The position numbers and the translations under genes were made by a program. Source: Verrucomicrobiaceae bacterium (lineage in GTDB: Bacteria; Verrucomicrobiota; Verrucomicrobiia; Opitutales; Intestinicryptomonadaceae). Taken from it: 64,000 nucleotides of DNA. Below are positions 53,663-62,894 of the stretch, piece after piece. Within the stretch, counting starts at the first letter, position 1; the number at the start of each line of letters is the position of its first letter. The stretch lies in NCBI GenBank assembly GCA_015061955.1, contig SUVO01000004.1:1-64000 (forward strand). The letters are read 5' to 3'. The notes below the pieces were generated by a model. It ran no database searches. It saw nothing but the letters and a program-made list of their open reading frames with translations, and was not told the origin of the DNA.

Positions 53663-54824
53663 TTTTTAATTCTTCTATATCTGAGTTCATTAAAGCAAAG
53701 AAGTCTTTTACGTGTTTTGGTTCAAACTTTGGTTCAGCATTTGAAAGCATACATGCGTAAGAATCTTTTGCCGTTGGCATATATCCGTGCATTCCATTTA
53801 AGGCTTTTGAGCCTAAATCACATGGCGATATTTGAACACCTTCATCTGTAATAAAGATATCTTCACCATATTTATTATCTTCAAAATTTATTCCGTATTT
53901 TTGTTTTTCAGCGTCTGTCAAGAAGTGCCCCTTGTATGTCGACAACGCATCTTGAATTTTTGTTTTTACTGCTTGCGATTTTGTAGGATACCAAAAGCGT
54001 GCCATTGTAGAATCGAAGAACGCAACGTAATCGGTTCCAAATTTGAGATTCAAATTTTTCACAACGCTCATTAAATCGCAAATTTCAGATGTTGGAGTCA
54101 TTCCATGGTCGGAAATTATAGTAAAATTAAAATCTTTTCCAGTGTTTGTAAGAGTCTGCAAGATTGAATTAACTTTTTGCTCATATACCGACAATTTGTT
54201 TTCGACTGCTGAACTATCAAAAACGTTATCGTGCATAAAGGCATCAAAAGCTCCTGTATAGACAAACACGAAATCGGCATCATCTGCTATTGCTTGTTTT
54301 GCTAAGGCAACATTTTCGTCTTCCGATTTTCGCCAATCGGAGATATGAAATTTCAATCCCGACGCTTTCAGAATATCGTGAAGATTTTTTACTGGTAACA
54401 ATCCATCAGGCGCAAAAATATCGTTTTTTTCGCAATAGTCAAAAAACGGAAGCTTATTAAATGGCACTGAATAAAGACTGAAATATCCTGTGTATCCTAG
54501 CATTTTAGCTGTAAAGCGAGAGATTATTCTTCTAATTCGGCCTCTATTAAACAAGCATTTTGGGTGAACCCCTACTCCAAAAAAATATTTTAGATATTTA
54601 AAATTTTTAAAAGGCGATTCTTTTGCACTATAATAAAAAAATGAAAAATGTTTATGTTCTTGCGGATATTTTCCAGTTAAAATTGTAGGCACAGCTGCCG
54701 ATGAATAGCCAAACTGCATTTCTACTTTTTTACGATAACCCAAAGTATCTTTCAGAAAATTATATTTTGAAACAATCTCCCAACCAAGTGCATCTACAAA
54801 CATATAAACGTATGTTTTTTTCAT
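53643..54824 (-). CDS. Alkaline-phosphatase-superfamily hydrolase in the polysaccharide operon
   Basis: A 393-aa phosphodiesterase/pyrophosphatase-like protein (no signal peptide, so cytoplasmic). Metal-ligand segments: VDALGWE (N-terminus), GYSSAAVPTILTG with the presumed Ser/Thr nucleophile, VYTGAFDAFMHD, ISDHGMT and MHGYMP. Start at the ATG 54824, overlapping the stop of the polymerase gene by 4 bp. Its role may be removal or transfer of a phosphate-linked group such as phosphoglycerol, but the substrate is not evident. Confidence 0.75.
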   Translation of the reverse strand: MKKTYVYMFVDALGWEIVSKYNFLKDTLGYRKKVEMQFGYSSAAVPTILTGKYPQEHKHFSFFYYSAKESPFKNFKYLKYFFGVGVHPKCLFNRGRIRRIISRFTAKMLGYTGYFSLYSVPFNKLPFFDYCEKNDIFAPDGLLPVKNLHDILKASGLKFHISDWRKSEDENVALAKQAIADDADFVFVYTGAFDAFMHDNVFDSSAVENKLSVYEQKVNSILQTLTNTGKDFNFTIISDHGMTPTSEICDLMSVVKNLNLKFGTDYVAFFDSTMARFWYPTKSQAVKTKIQDALSTYKGHFLTDAEKQKYGINFEDNKYGEDIFITDEGVQISPCDLGSKALNGMHGYMPTAKDSYACMLSNAEPKFEPKHVKDFFALMNSDIEELKNGSLVK

Positions 54825-56149
54825 TTTGCCCTCTTTTCTTGTGAAATTCTTACGTTTGTCATGGTAGCAATTATTGCGAACATTATCATAATCTCGTATG
54901 AATTTGTTTGTTGTTTTAAAATCCACTCAAAACACGATTGTCCATAAACTGCGCTTAATGCCCCTAAAACGCCAATTGTCATAAAGAATCCATTTGCATC
55001 CCAATATGCTTTTATATTGCGTATGTTTTGGTAGTAATAATATCCGAACCACAATAGCAACGATACCAATCCAATCCAGCCACACTCTGCGGCAACAAGC
55101 AAATAGATAGTTTCAACAATACCACTTTTAAAATCTTCATACGGACGTTTTATACCAGTACCCTCCCAGTATCTGTATGGTGGATTTATTTTTAAGCCCC
55201 AATTGTTTAAACCAACGCCAAAGAATTTATCTTCTGCCATATTTACAGCTGCTTTTGCAAATGCTACACGACCTTGTGCCGATGTTTCTGGCGCATTTTC
55301 AAAACGATCGATAACCATAGGTGCGGCTCGCATCACTGCCACAACTGCACACACACCGATAAGCGCTAATATTTTTGCTTTTCGTGAATTCATCTTATTG
55401 CGTGCTGAGAACAAAATAACAATACCTAACGACAACGGTAAAAAAATGATTGCACCACGAGAAAGCGAAAGTATCACAACAAAAGATGAGCATAAAAATG
55501 CACTCACAAAAAAGTAAAAATTACGTTTTGTCATTTCTTTGTTAAGAATTAACGACAAAAATATTGGTGCCAACATATTTGAAAACATCGCTGTTGAATT
55601 GCGATGAATAAAGACCCCCGAAGGTTGATAAATTCCCCAAAGCAAGCGTTGCACAAGCATATGAAAAAACGTAAAGATTATAAAACCACCTAATGCATAC
55701 AAAATAACATCAAAGTTTTTTTCGCGAACAATGGCATTATAAACTGTAACAAAAAATATGTAGTGCAAAATCATCTGCATTACAACATAACCCGAATATA
55801 CTCGGTTTTCGGCGTTCACAATCGATATGCAACTGAAAATAAAATACAACAAATAAAATCGGCTTCCACGCGGGAACAACACAATATCTTTTGAATTTTT
55901 ACCAATCAGGAAAGCCCCAAGCAACGCCCACGCAATCATATCGGTTGCTAACACTTCATATCCTCGCACGGTACCTTTATAAAATTCATCGGTAAAAAAG
56001 TTTATCCCAGTTGAATACACAAATGGGATAAACAAAATCATCATAAAGTATGCAATTTTTTGCATACGCACATTGTCTTTAAGCATTACAATTGCGACAG
56101 GAACGCCGAATATTAGCATTGCAAAAAAGGCTATGTGTTTTAGCTCCAT
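54821..56149 (-). CDS. O-antigen ligase/polymerase-like membrane protein (Wzy/WaaL)
   Basis: A 442-aa protein with about 10-12 membrane helices and a large periplasmic loop around 275-345 (FFGVGLNNWGLKI..RYWEGTG), fitting the O-antigen ligase/polymerase superfamily (PF04932-like). In this locus, Wzy-type polymerisation is the more likely role because Wzx, Wza and Wzz are present. Start ATG at 56149. Confidence 0.8.
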   Translation of the reverse strand: MELKHIAFFAMLIFGVPVAIVMLKDNVRMQKIAYFMMILFIPFVYSTGINFFTDEFYKGTVRGYEVLATDMIAWALLGAFLIGKNSKDIVLFPRGSRFYLLYFIFSCISIVNAENRVYSGYVVMQMILHYIFFVTVYNAIVREKNFDVILYALGGFIIFTFFHMLVQRLLWGIYQPSGVFIHRNSTAMFSNMLAPIFLSLILNKEMTKRNFYFFVSAFLCSSFVVILSLSRGAIIFLPLSLGIVILFSARNKMNSRKAKILALIGVCAVVAVMRAAPMVIDRFENAPETSAQGRVAFAKAAVNMAEDKFFGVGLNNWGLKINPPYRYWEGTGIKRPYEDFKSGIVETIYLLVAAECGWIGLVSLLLWFGYYYYQNIRNIKAYWDANGFFMTIGVLGALSAVYGQSCFEWILKQQTNSYEIMIMFAIIATMTNVRISQEKRAK

Positions 56150-56163
56150 TTAACTAAGAACTC

Positions 56164-57237
56164 TTATCGGTTGCCGAACCAGTATGCAGGTGGGTTGAGC
56201 ATCAAGTTGATAAGCTGTGCTGTTGGCAACAACTTTTTAACAAACACATTGTATTCGCCCATAGCATCTTTGGGGATATAGACAATATCGCCTGCGGCAA
56301 GTGCGAAATTTTCTGCACGTCCTGCTATGACATCGTCGATTGCAATTTTGTAAATTTTCACAGGAGCTTTTGTTCCGACAGGCGCCTTACGTATTACAAG
56401 TGCGTTCTTCCAATAATCGTCTGCCAAGCCTCCACAATAAGCCATTATGTCCATAAAGGTTGTACCACTTTTCCAGTTAACAACGCGTGGAGTTTTTACC
56501 TCACCTATAACCATTACGCGTGAATCTTCACGTTTTGGAATATAAACTAAGTCGCCTGGGAACACGCGAATATTATGCAACTGATTACCACGCACTATTG
56601 CTTCGTAAAAATCAACTGGCAACATTTTACCATCGCGAACAATATATGCATTATTGATATCAGCAAGATCGATTGTGTTATCGTCTAATATGCCGATAGC
56701 ATAACCTTTGCCTTTTGCTATCAAGTCGGCAAGGCGAGTACTTGAAGTTACCGAGTATTCACCTGGCTCGCGAACAGCGCCCAAAAGCGTTGCTGTTTTA
56801 CCCTGAATCATTTCTGGCATCAAGGAAACTTGTGGGTGCTTTACTAATTTTTTCAAAGATTGTTCAAGCTTTTCAGTTGCCTCAACAATTGTCATATCCT
56901 TTACCATAACAGGTCCGACTGCATCCATAACGATATAGCCATCGGGCGTTACGATTGTTGACGCCGACGAATTGTTGTTAAGGTCATCTTCGTTATATAC
57001 GCGAATTCTAAATCTGTCGCCTCCTTGTAAACGATATGGCGGATATGGAGTTTTTTCGATTTCCAACAACTCTTTTTCAACATCTGCCGAATTAGCAACT
57101 TCAACAACCTGTGCGCCAATTCGCTCTACATCAGGTGGCGTTGTCAATTCATCAGGATCGATGTCGTGCTGGCACGCCGACACACACAAGATCAAACTGC
57201 CTGAAATCACTTTAAAAATTTTTGACATATTTTTCAT
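56164..57237 (-). CDS. Wza-like polysaccharide export lipoprotein
   Basis: Outer-membrane polysaccharide export protein of 357 aa. Seen: lipobox VSAC (Cys22), then the PES domain (YRLQGGDRFRIRVYNEDDL; VTPDGYIVMDAVGPVMVKDMTIVEA) and two SLBB-like domains (VTLLGAVREPGEYSV-like; VMVIGEVKTPRVVNW). Followed within 2 bp by the start side of the Wzz fusion gene. Wza and Wzz in one operon with Wzx/Wzy indicate a Wzy-dependent capsule or exopolysaccharide. Confidence 0.92.
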   Translation of the reverse strand: MKNMSKIFKVISGSLILCVSACQHDIDPDELTTPPDVERIGAQVVEVANSADVEKELLEIEKTPYPPYRLQGGDRFRIRVYNEDDLNNNSSASTIVTPDGYIVMDAVGPVMVKDMTIVEATEKLEQSLKKLVKHPQVSLMPEMIQGKTATLLGAVREPGEYSVTSSTRLADLIAKGKGYAIGILDDNTIDLADINNAYIVRDGKMLPVDFYEAIVRGNQLHNIRVFPGDLVYIPKREDSRVMVIGEVKTPRVVNWKSGTTFMDIMAYCGGLADDYWKNALVIRKAPVGTKAPVKIYKIAIDDVIAGRAENFALAAGDIVYIPKDAMGEYNVFVKKLLPTAQLINLMLNPPAYWFGNR

Positions 57238-57238
57238 T

Positions 57239-60200
57239 TTATCTGCGTTCGTAGTAATATTTAGGTACTTGAATTAAGATACCACCAAATTCTTTGTCTT
57301 CTGGAAGAAGATTTTTTGCCATGTTTTCTGGAGCAATCACATTTATCTTTTTAGTAGAGTCAAACGATGGCATAAATACAATCAAGTTAACAAGCTTTGC
57401 GAATTGCGAAATTACAAAGTAGTTATCCTGACACAACACTGTTAAAATAACACTTTCGTATTTTTCCGACAAAACTTTGATATCGGCAATAAGTGCATGA
57501 AAACGTTCCTCGTGAACGTGCAAAAGATTGTGATATTCAAAAACCCCACGCGAAGAATCTTCTTTTTCAGTTATAATACTTTTATAGTATTTAGGCGTTT
57601 CGCTAATATCGTTTTTAAACACGCAATCAATTCTAAACGTTTTGTATTTGTTGAAATCGTTTAAAGTAATGATGTCGTTTATAATTGAATTACAGCACTG
57701 CGATTCGTTGTATTTTACAAATAACGCAACTCTCTTATTTTCACGACGCTTAATAAGCAACGAGTATGTTCTTGTTATAGCCGAATCGCGAACATATTTT
57801 TCAACTGTTCCGATAAGTGGAATTTCGCCAAAGTCTTTCAAGCCAAAATTCAAAAATTCTTTTGAAGCCAAGAACTTAAATTTCAAAACTTTGAATACCA
57901 CTACGCCAATAAGATAGAGGAACGAAATCACAAATGCAACTATCACCGATTTTATATGGCGATTTTTCATTGTAGAACTTGAAGGCACATCAGCGTGTGT
58001 GAATATACTTAAGTCAGGAACTGACGTTGTCATTAGCACTTCGATATTCTGCAAACTTATATCGATTCGTTCAATTTGCTTTTTTAGCACATTTTCTTGC
58101 GCTAACAATTCTTCGTACCTATGGAATTTATGATGAATTTTACTTATTAAATTCTGTAAAATTTTAATGTCTTCGGTATGAACTACTATCATTTTTTGCA
58201 AAGACTTTTTTTCAAGTTTTGCATTGGCAAGTTGCAATTCCAAATCGGCATACGTTTGATTTTTTCGATACGTTACCTTCGATGGCATTGATTGTTCTTT
58301 TTTCTCTTGCGCTTGTTGTTCTTGCAAATCTTGAATTTCTTCCAACAACATTTTAATTTTTGGATTAGAATCGGTATAACGCTTTCTTAGCTGTTTGAGC
58401 GTTGCGCGTTTGCCTTCTAAGGAAATTTGAGTTGTGTGGTCAAGCGTTGTTTCAAATTCGATTTCTTTTGGAGTTTCCTTCAACAAGCGTTCAAGCTCGG
58501 TAATCTTTATATCAACGTCCGCAAGTTTCATTTTAGATGCATTTAAATCTGACGCAACTTTTGTAAGCTCTTCGCGTCTGGAAATAATTTCTTCCGATGG
58601 GAAACGTTGCGACTCGGGCGAGATAAGCTCGCACATTTTTTCTTTGATGATTGCAATTTCAGCCAAACGTTCTTTTTTCTTTGCAAGACGATCGTTAAGC
58701 ATTGCATTAATTGACGAATTCTGACGCGACAAATATTCTGCTATACCAAAATCTGCCACTCGGTTTGCAATTGCCGTCGCAATTTTAGGCGCCGAAGCGT
58801 ATGCTGTAATTGTTATGATGTCGCTTTTTGCTTTTTCGATTGAAACAACAACATTTGAAAGCATCTTTGGTTCAAAATCTTTAATTGATGTCTTCAATTC
58901 AGCAGCAACCTTATTTGAAACTATATTCGAGGTAAAAATATGCGCCACTGTTTCTGTTCGCATTGGCATATAGAACGTTGGAATTTTATCGGAACGTGTC
59001 TGGTGATAAATTCTAACGGTTGCAGCCCAAGCGCGCGTTGAGTGATAACTTAGGTAGTAAAAAACTTGCATAGAAATAAGCAATGTTACGATAAAAATTC
59101 CTAAGAGGATTTTCCATTTTGTAATAACGTACAAAAGCATTGCTCTTATATCGAACTGAAATAAGTTCAGAAAACTACCTTCAACTTCTCTGGTATATAA
59201 AACGGAACTAAGACTATCATTATCTTGTGTTAAATTCAAATCATCATCATTCATAGTGGGCGATAAATTATTTTTCTTAGAACTATTTTGTGTGTATTTT
59301 GAAACTGTTTCTACCAATGTTTCTTCTGCAAATTCCATTCGTTCTTGAAACAGCTCGTACACTTCTGCACGCCGTTTTGCAAAATCTTTCGGATTTTTCA
59401 GCGCGAATTCAACTTGCGATGTGAGTAAGTCAAAATTACATTTTTCAACGCTACCAGCAATCGACAACCCAAACTTTGCCATAAAGTTTGTTATTTTACT
59501 TCCGCGAGAAATACCAACAATTGCAGTTCCAACATTTGCCGACAATATAAGCAAATGAAGGCGCGACGAAACTACAACATCGCATTTTGATGCTATTGCA
59601 GTAATATTTCGCCAATCAGATACACCGTCTAAAAGGAACGATTTATCTTTGTTTTTCATATGCTGGCGAATTTTATCCATGAAAGCCAAGTCTGTTTTTG
59701 GATTCATTGGAATAAAAAAGATTTTAGCGCTATTGCGTTCTATCAGATTATCTAATGTAGCAGAAAAACGTTCGATGTCGTTTATCGGACGTTGCGACGA
59801 CACACATACACCAATTTTTGCGCCATCAGAACACAATGCCTTTTTATTTTTGTCAGACAAACAATCTAAAAACGAATCGTTATGACTTGTTAAAATTGTT
59901 GCAGAATCGGCAATAGCAGCCGCATTTGGCAGTGATGCAAATTTTCTAAGGCGCTTCAAAGATTGCGTATCGCGCATAAACACCAAGCTACAATTCTTCA
60001 ACGCCAATGATATCTTTTTGCCGATTTTACGAATAAGATAGTTTTCTGCTACTTTTTTTACATCTACAATATTTGCAGTTGTAGCACTTGCAATTTTACA
60101 AAGTTTTGCTTTCTTTCCTCCTATCTTGAAATGGACAGGATTAAACTGCGAATCCATACCAACATTCCAAATTATAGTTTCCAAGCCAGCTTTTTGGGCA

Positions 60201-60514
60201 ACCTTCAAGCCAACGAGCCCTGCTTCGGGATAATCTGAAAGTCCAGTTGCTCCTGCCCAAATATATACGTGGCTACTTTTTATGGCCTTAATTGTTTCTT
60301 TTGGGTTTTTATCGAGCCTGCCAAAACCTAAAAGCCCAACTGCTTTACACGAAAATAATTTTGCAGTTTCTTTTGGTTTTGCTGTACTTACGCAAATTTC
60401 TGAATTGGGAAAATTTCGACGTATTATTTTAATAATAGACTCCAATATCGCTTCATCGCCGATATTGTCGCATCCGAACGGAACTGAACCTAAGAAAAAT
60501 TTAATCATACCCAT
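57239..60514 (-). CDS. Fusion: polysaccharide pyruvyltransferase (CsaB-like) + Wzz chain-length determinant
   Basis: A 1091-aa protein. Residues 1 to about 405 are a CsaB-type pyruvyltransferase (FFLGSVPFGCDNIGDEAIL; VVVSSRLHLLILSANVGTAIVG). From about 455 it is a Wzz/GNVR protein: helix (about 468-490), periplasmic coiled coils, GKRATLKQLRKRYTDSNPKI, second helix about 845-865. The C-terminal 220 residues resemble the kinase domain position of BY-kinases but no Walker A is visible. An internal ATG at 59254 (residue 421) marks where a separate Wzz gene could begin. The start overlaps the stop of the Fe-S protein gene by 1 bp (TAATG). Confidence 0.8.
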   Translation of the reverse strand: MGMIKFFLGSVPFGCDNIGDEAILESIIKIIRRNFPNSEICVSTAKPKETAKLFSCKAVGLLGFGRLDKNPKETIKAIKSSHVYIWAGATGLSDYPEAGLVGLKVAQKAGLETIIWNVGMDSQFNPVHFKIGGKKAKLCKIASATTANIVDVKKVAENYLIRKIGKKISLALKNCSLVFMRDTQSLKRLRKFASLPNAAAIADSATILTSHNDSFLDCLSDKNKKALCSDGAKIGVCVSSQRPINDIERFSATLDNLIERNSAKIFFIPMNPKTDLAFMDKIRQHMKNKDKSFLLDGVSDWRNITAIASKCDVVVSSRLHLLILSANVGTAIVGISRGSKITNFMAKFGLSIAGSVEKCNFDLLTSQVEFALKNPKDFAKRRAEVYELFQERMEFAEETLVETVSKYTQNSSKKNNLSPTMNDDDLNLTQDNDSLSSVLYTREVEGSFLNLFQFDIRAMLLYVITKWKILLGIFIVTLLISMQVFYYLSYHSTRAWAATVRIYHQTRSDKIPTFYMPMRTETVAHIFTSNIVSNKVAAELKTSIKDFEPKMLSNVVVSIEKAKSDIITITAYASAPKIATAIANRVADFGIAEYLSRQNSSINAMLNDRLAKKKERLAEIAIIKEKMCELISPESQRFPSEEIISRREELTKVASDLNASKMKLADVDIKITELERLLKETPKEIEFETTLDHTTQISLEGKRATLKQLRKRYTDSNPKIKMLLEEIQDLQEQQAQEKKEQSMPSKVTYRKNQTYADLELQLANAKLEKKSLQKMIVVHTEDIKILQNLISKIHHKFHRYEELLAQENVLKKQIERIDISLQNIEVLMTTSVPDLSIFTHADVPSSSTMKNRHIKSVIVAFVISFLYLIGVVVFKVLKFKFLASKEFLNFGLKDFGEIPLIGTVEKYVRDSAITRTYSLLIKRRENKRVALFVKYNESQCCNSIINDIITLNDFNKYKTFRIDCVFKNDISETPKYYKSIITEKEDSSRGVFEYHNLLHVHEERFHALIADIKVLSEKYESVILTVLCQDNYFVISQFAKLVNLIVFMPSFDSTKKINVIAPENMAKNLLPEDKEFGGILIQVPKYYYERR

Positions 60515-61821
60515 TACTTTTTAAACTCTCTCCCATTTAATTTTGCCCATTTTTTCATTACAACATTTCCAACCGAGTTTGGCAACACTTTTAATAATAA
60601 TATTTTGCCTCCCCCCGTTATGCTTTTTGTAAGTCTTGTTATAGTATGTTGTGTTCTTATTGGGAAAAGCATCAAAAAGCTATTTGTTAAACGTTGTAGA
60701 ATTGTTTGTTTACCTAACACTGAGAGCAGAGCGTTTTCAAAATCAGTTTCATTTAGAAGCTCTTTAAAGTGTTCCGACTTGTTGTGTGGAACAACTTTTT
60801 CTCGAAGTGGAATGTTGTATTTTAAGCATTCCTCAAATGGGAATTTTTCTACGTCTGCAAAATTTGATATTTTCTTAAATAAATTTTGGGATTTGGGTGT
60901 GTTGAGCAGAATTAACGAAACGCCTCTGCCAGAATTCCAATTTTTTGAGATACGTTCTATTCCCCAGAAATCAGCAATGGTAGCGTCGGAAATTCTTTGT
61001 TGTTGCGAGAACGGGCAATCTTTACATGAACTACGCTTGAATAGAGCCGATACAAACGCTTTAAACCAAGGGTCTTTAAAACGTACTATTTCTTTCCCAT
61101 TGGCAAATGTAATTCTTGAACTTTGCGACGAATACGTTGCGAAGTTTCTTGCCTTTGCACGAAAATCAAATTTCACAACTTTGCTTGAATATTTCTTTTC
61201 AATATCGGCAATGTATTTTTTCCAGACATTTGGACTACCTACGCCATGACAAGAAAAATCTATTGTAAACAATTTTTCAGATAATTTTTCGCCAATAAAA
61301 AGTTTCAATCCTGCAATCTGGCAAGGAGTTCCTGAAAACAACACATACTTACCTTCCTTCAAAAATGTTTTTGCTTCAGCAAAGGTAGTTGCTGTATTAC
61401 TTGGAATATACTTTGATTTTCTGAATGCAGAAAGTTCATCAATACTAAAGGCTTTTCTGTGTTGTACCGAAAAATCTTCTTGCATTTCTGCACCAAAGAA
61501 AACGCATTCGCATTCGTCTGCAAAAGCTTGTGCAATTGCTGTAAAAGCTCCACCCGACGAACTTTCTTCTGCTACAACTTTATTTTTATGAACCGACGCA
61601 ACTGCATATTGCGCTTGATTAAAAACTAACGCTTTTTGCGCGTCTGCGTTTATCGGGCAGACCTTTGCGCACAATCCACAATCTATACAAAGCGTTGCAT
61701 CTATTTGGGGAAAGAGAAAGCCATCAGCGTCTTTTTGCATAACGATAGCCTTCTTTGGACACGCCTGTACACACGCACCACAGCCACAACATTTTTCAAA
61801 ATCAATTCCTGTTTTAAGCAT
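60514..61821 (-). CDS. Coenzyme F420 hydrogenase/dehydrogenase beta-subunit-like Fe-S protein
   Basis: A 435-aa cytoplasmic protein. N-terminal ferredoxin domain with two 4Fe-4S clusters: Cys12, Cys14/17/21 and Cys45, Cys48, Cys51, Cys55. Then the FrhB-like N and C domains (FSGTPCQIAGLKLFIGEK; FSCHGVGSPNVW; KDCPFSQQQRISDATIADFWG). Such proteins often accompany pyruvyltransferases in polysaccharide loci; the reaction is unknown. It lies 2 bp from the nucleotidyltransferase-fold gene. Confidence 0.9.
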   Translation of the reverse strand: MLKTGIDFEKCCGCGACVQACPKKAIVMQKDADGFLFPQIDATLCIDCGLCAKVCPINADAQKALVFNQAQYAVASVHKNKVVAEESSSGGAFTAIAQAFADECECVFFGAEMQEDFSVQHRKAFSIDELSAFRKSKYIPSNTATTFAEAKTFLKEGKYVLFSGTPCQIAGLKLFIGEKLSEKLFTIDFSCHGVGSPNVWKKYIADIEKKYSSKVVKFDFRAKARNFATYSSQSSRITFANGKEIVRFKDPWFKAFVSALFKRSSCKDCPFSQQQRISDATIADFWGIERISKNWNSGRGVSLILLNTPKSQNLFKKISNFADVEKFPFEECLKYNIPLREKVVPHNKSEHFKELLNETDFENALLSVLGKQTILQRLTNSFLMLFPIRTQHTITRLTKSITGGGKILLLKVLPNSVGNVVMKKWAKLNGREFKK

Positions 61822-61823
61822 AA

Positions 61824-62894
61824 TTACGCCAACCTTTCCCAGATTTTTTTGTATGTTGAGAAATTTTTTGGGGTTTTAAGTTCGCTATTCTTTTCAAAGA
61901 ATGCAGAAGCTAAAAATATAAGTTTTTCTCTTGGATTTACTGATTTTTTATAAAATTCGTAATCTAATGGAATCGTTTCAAAAAGTTTGCTTAATTTTAA
62001 AAGTATTATAAAATCTTTAATTCTTCGCAAAATAGAATGTTCGCAGTTGCTATGAAAAAATTTAAAATATCTAAATGCTTTGTCTAAAATTCGCTGAGAC
62101 AGGCGAATGCGTTTTTCAAATTCTTGTTTAGTAAAATCTATTTTAGGCGACATTTTAAATTCGACAGCCGATTTATACAAACACACAAATTCTTGCCAAT
62201 TTGTATGTTCTATATTGGACATATTTTCTATTATATTTAATCTGTCTGCAGTTTTGAATGGCAGATTATCTTTGCAAGCTAAGTAGATATCGCCAGTAGA
62301 AAGAATTGCCTTGTTAATGTTTCGCGCTATAAAATCCTTGTCGGCAATTGATAGGTCTTGTTTTGAAAGCAATCTTTCGTATGCGAAAACAAGCCCTGAA
62401 AATCTATTCATTGTAAGCTTTACTATTTCGGAACGAAGAATTTTGTTATCTTTGTTTACTGTAAAGATTTCTTTAAATTTTTGATTATCTCCAAAAATTA
62501 CATTAGCCCCTAATGCCATTTCAAGCCATGCCATAACATTCAAACGCTTTTGTGCGTACGAAACTTTTACAGCTTTTGAAAAATCTACATCTATTTCTAC
62601 TAATGGCTCTAACAGTTTTGAAAGATTATCGAAGAATGTGTTTATTTCATTTAATTGAGCTTTTGAAACATTGTTGCGTGCCAACACAAAAAAGTCTAAA
62701 TCGTTATAAAGTTTGTATGAATTTTCAGTTTGCAAAATGCCACCTTCCCCACGCCCATAACCACCACCTAAGACTACAAATTCAAGATATTTTGCTACAC
62801 TACTTTCTGATATTTTTTTTGAAACAGTAGTTATAAACGAGTCTAACAATGCCTCGATTTGAGCATTGTAAATAAATGTGTATTTCGACTTCAT
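61824..62894 (-). CDS. Nucleotidyltransferase-fold protein
   Basis: A 356-aa protein with the nucleotidyltransferase fold signature GGGYGRGEGG (about 43-52) and NDLDFFV (Asp65, Asp67), followed by a long helical C-terminal part. The acidic residues are in place, so it may transfer a nucleotide or be a sugar-activating enzyme. I cannot tell the substrate. Overlaps the next gene by 4 bp. Confidence 0.65.
   Translation of the reverse strand: MKSKYTFIYNAQIEALLDSFITTVSKKISESSVAKYLEFVVLGGGYGRGEGGILQTENSYKLYNDLDFFVLARNNVSKAQLNEINTFFDNLSKLLEPLVEIDVDFSKAVKVSYAQKRLNVMAWLEMALGANVIFGDNQKFKEIFTVNKDNKILRSEIVKLTMNRFSGLVFAYERLLSKQDLSIADKDFIARNINKAILSTGDIYLACKDNLPFKTADRLNIIENMSNIEHTNWQEFVCLYKSAVEFKMSPKIDFTKQEFEKRIRLSQRILDKAFRYFKFFHSNCEHSILRRIKDFIILLKLSKLFETIPLDYEFYKKSVNPREKLIFLASAFFEKNSELKTPKNFSTYKKIWERLA

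Noticed and set aside
60605-61249. 214-aa plus-strand frame
   Set aside because: Lies antisense within the Fe-S protein gene, whose two ferredoxin clusters and length are convincing.
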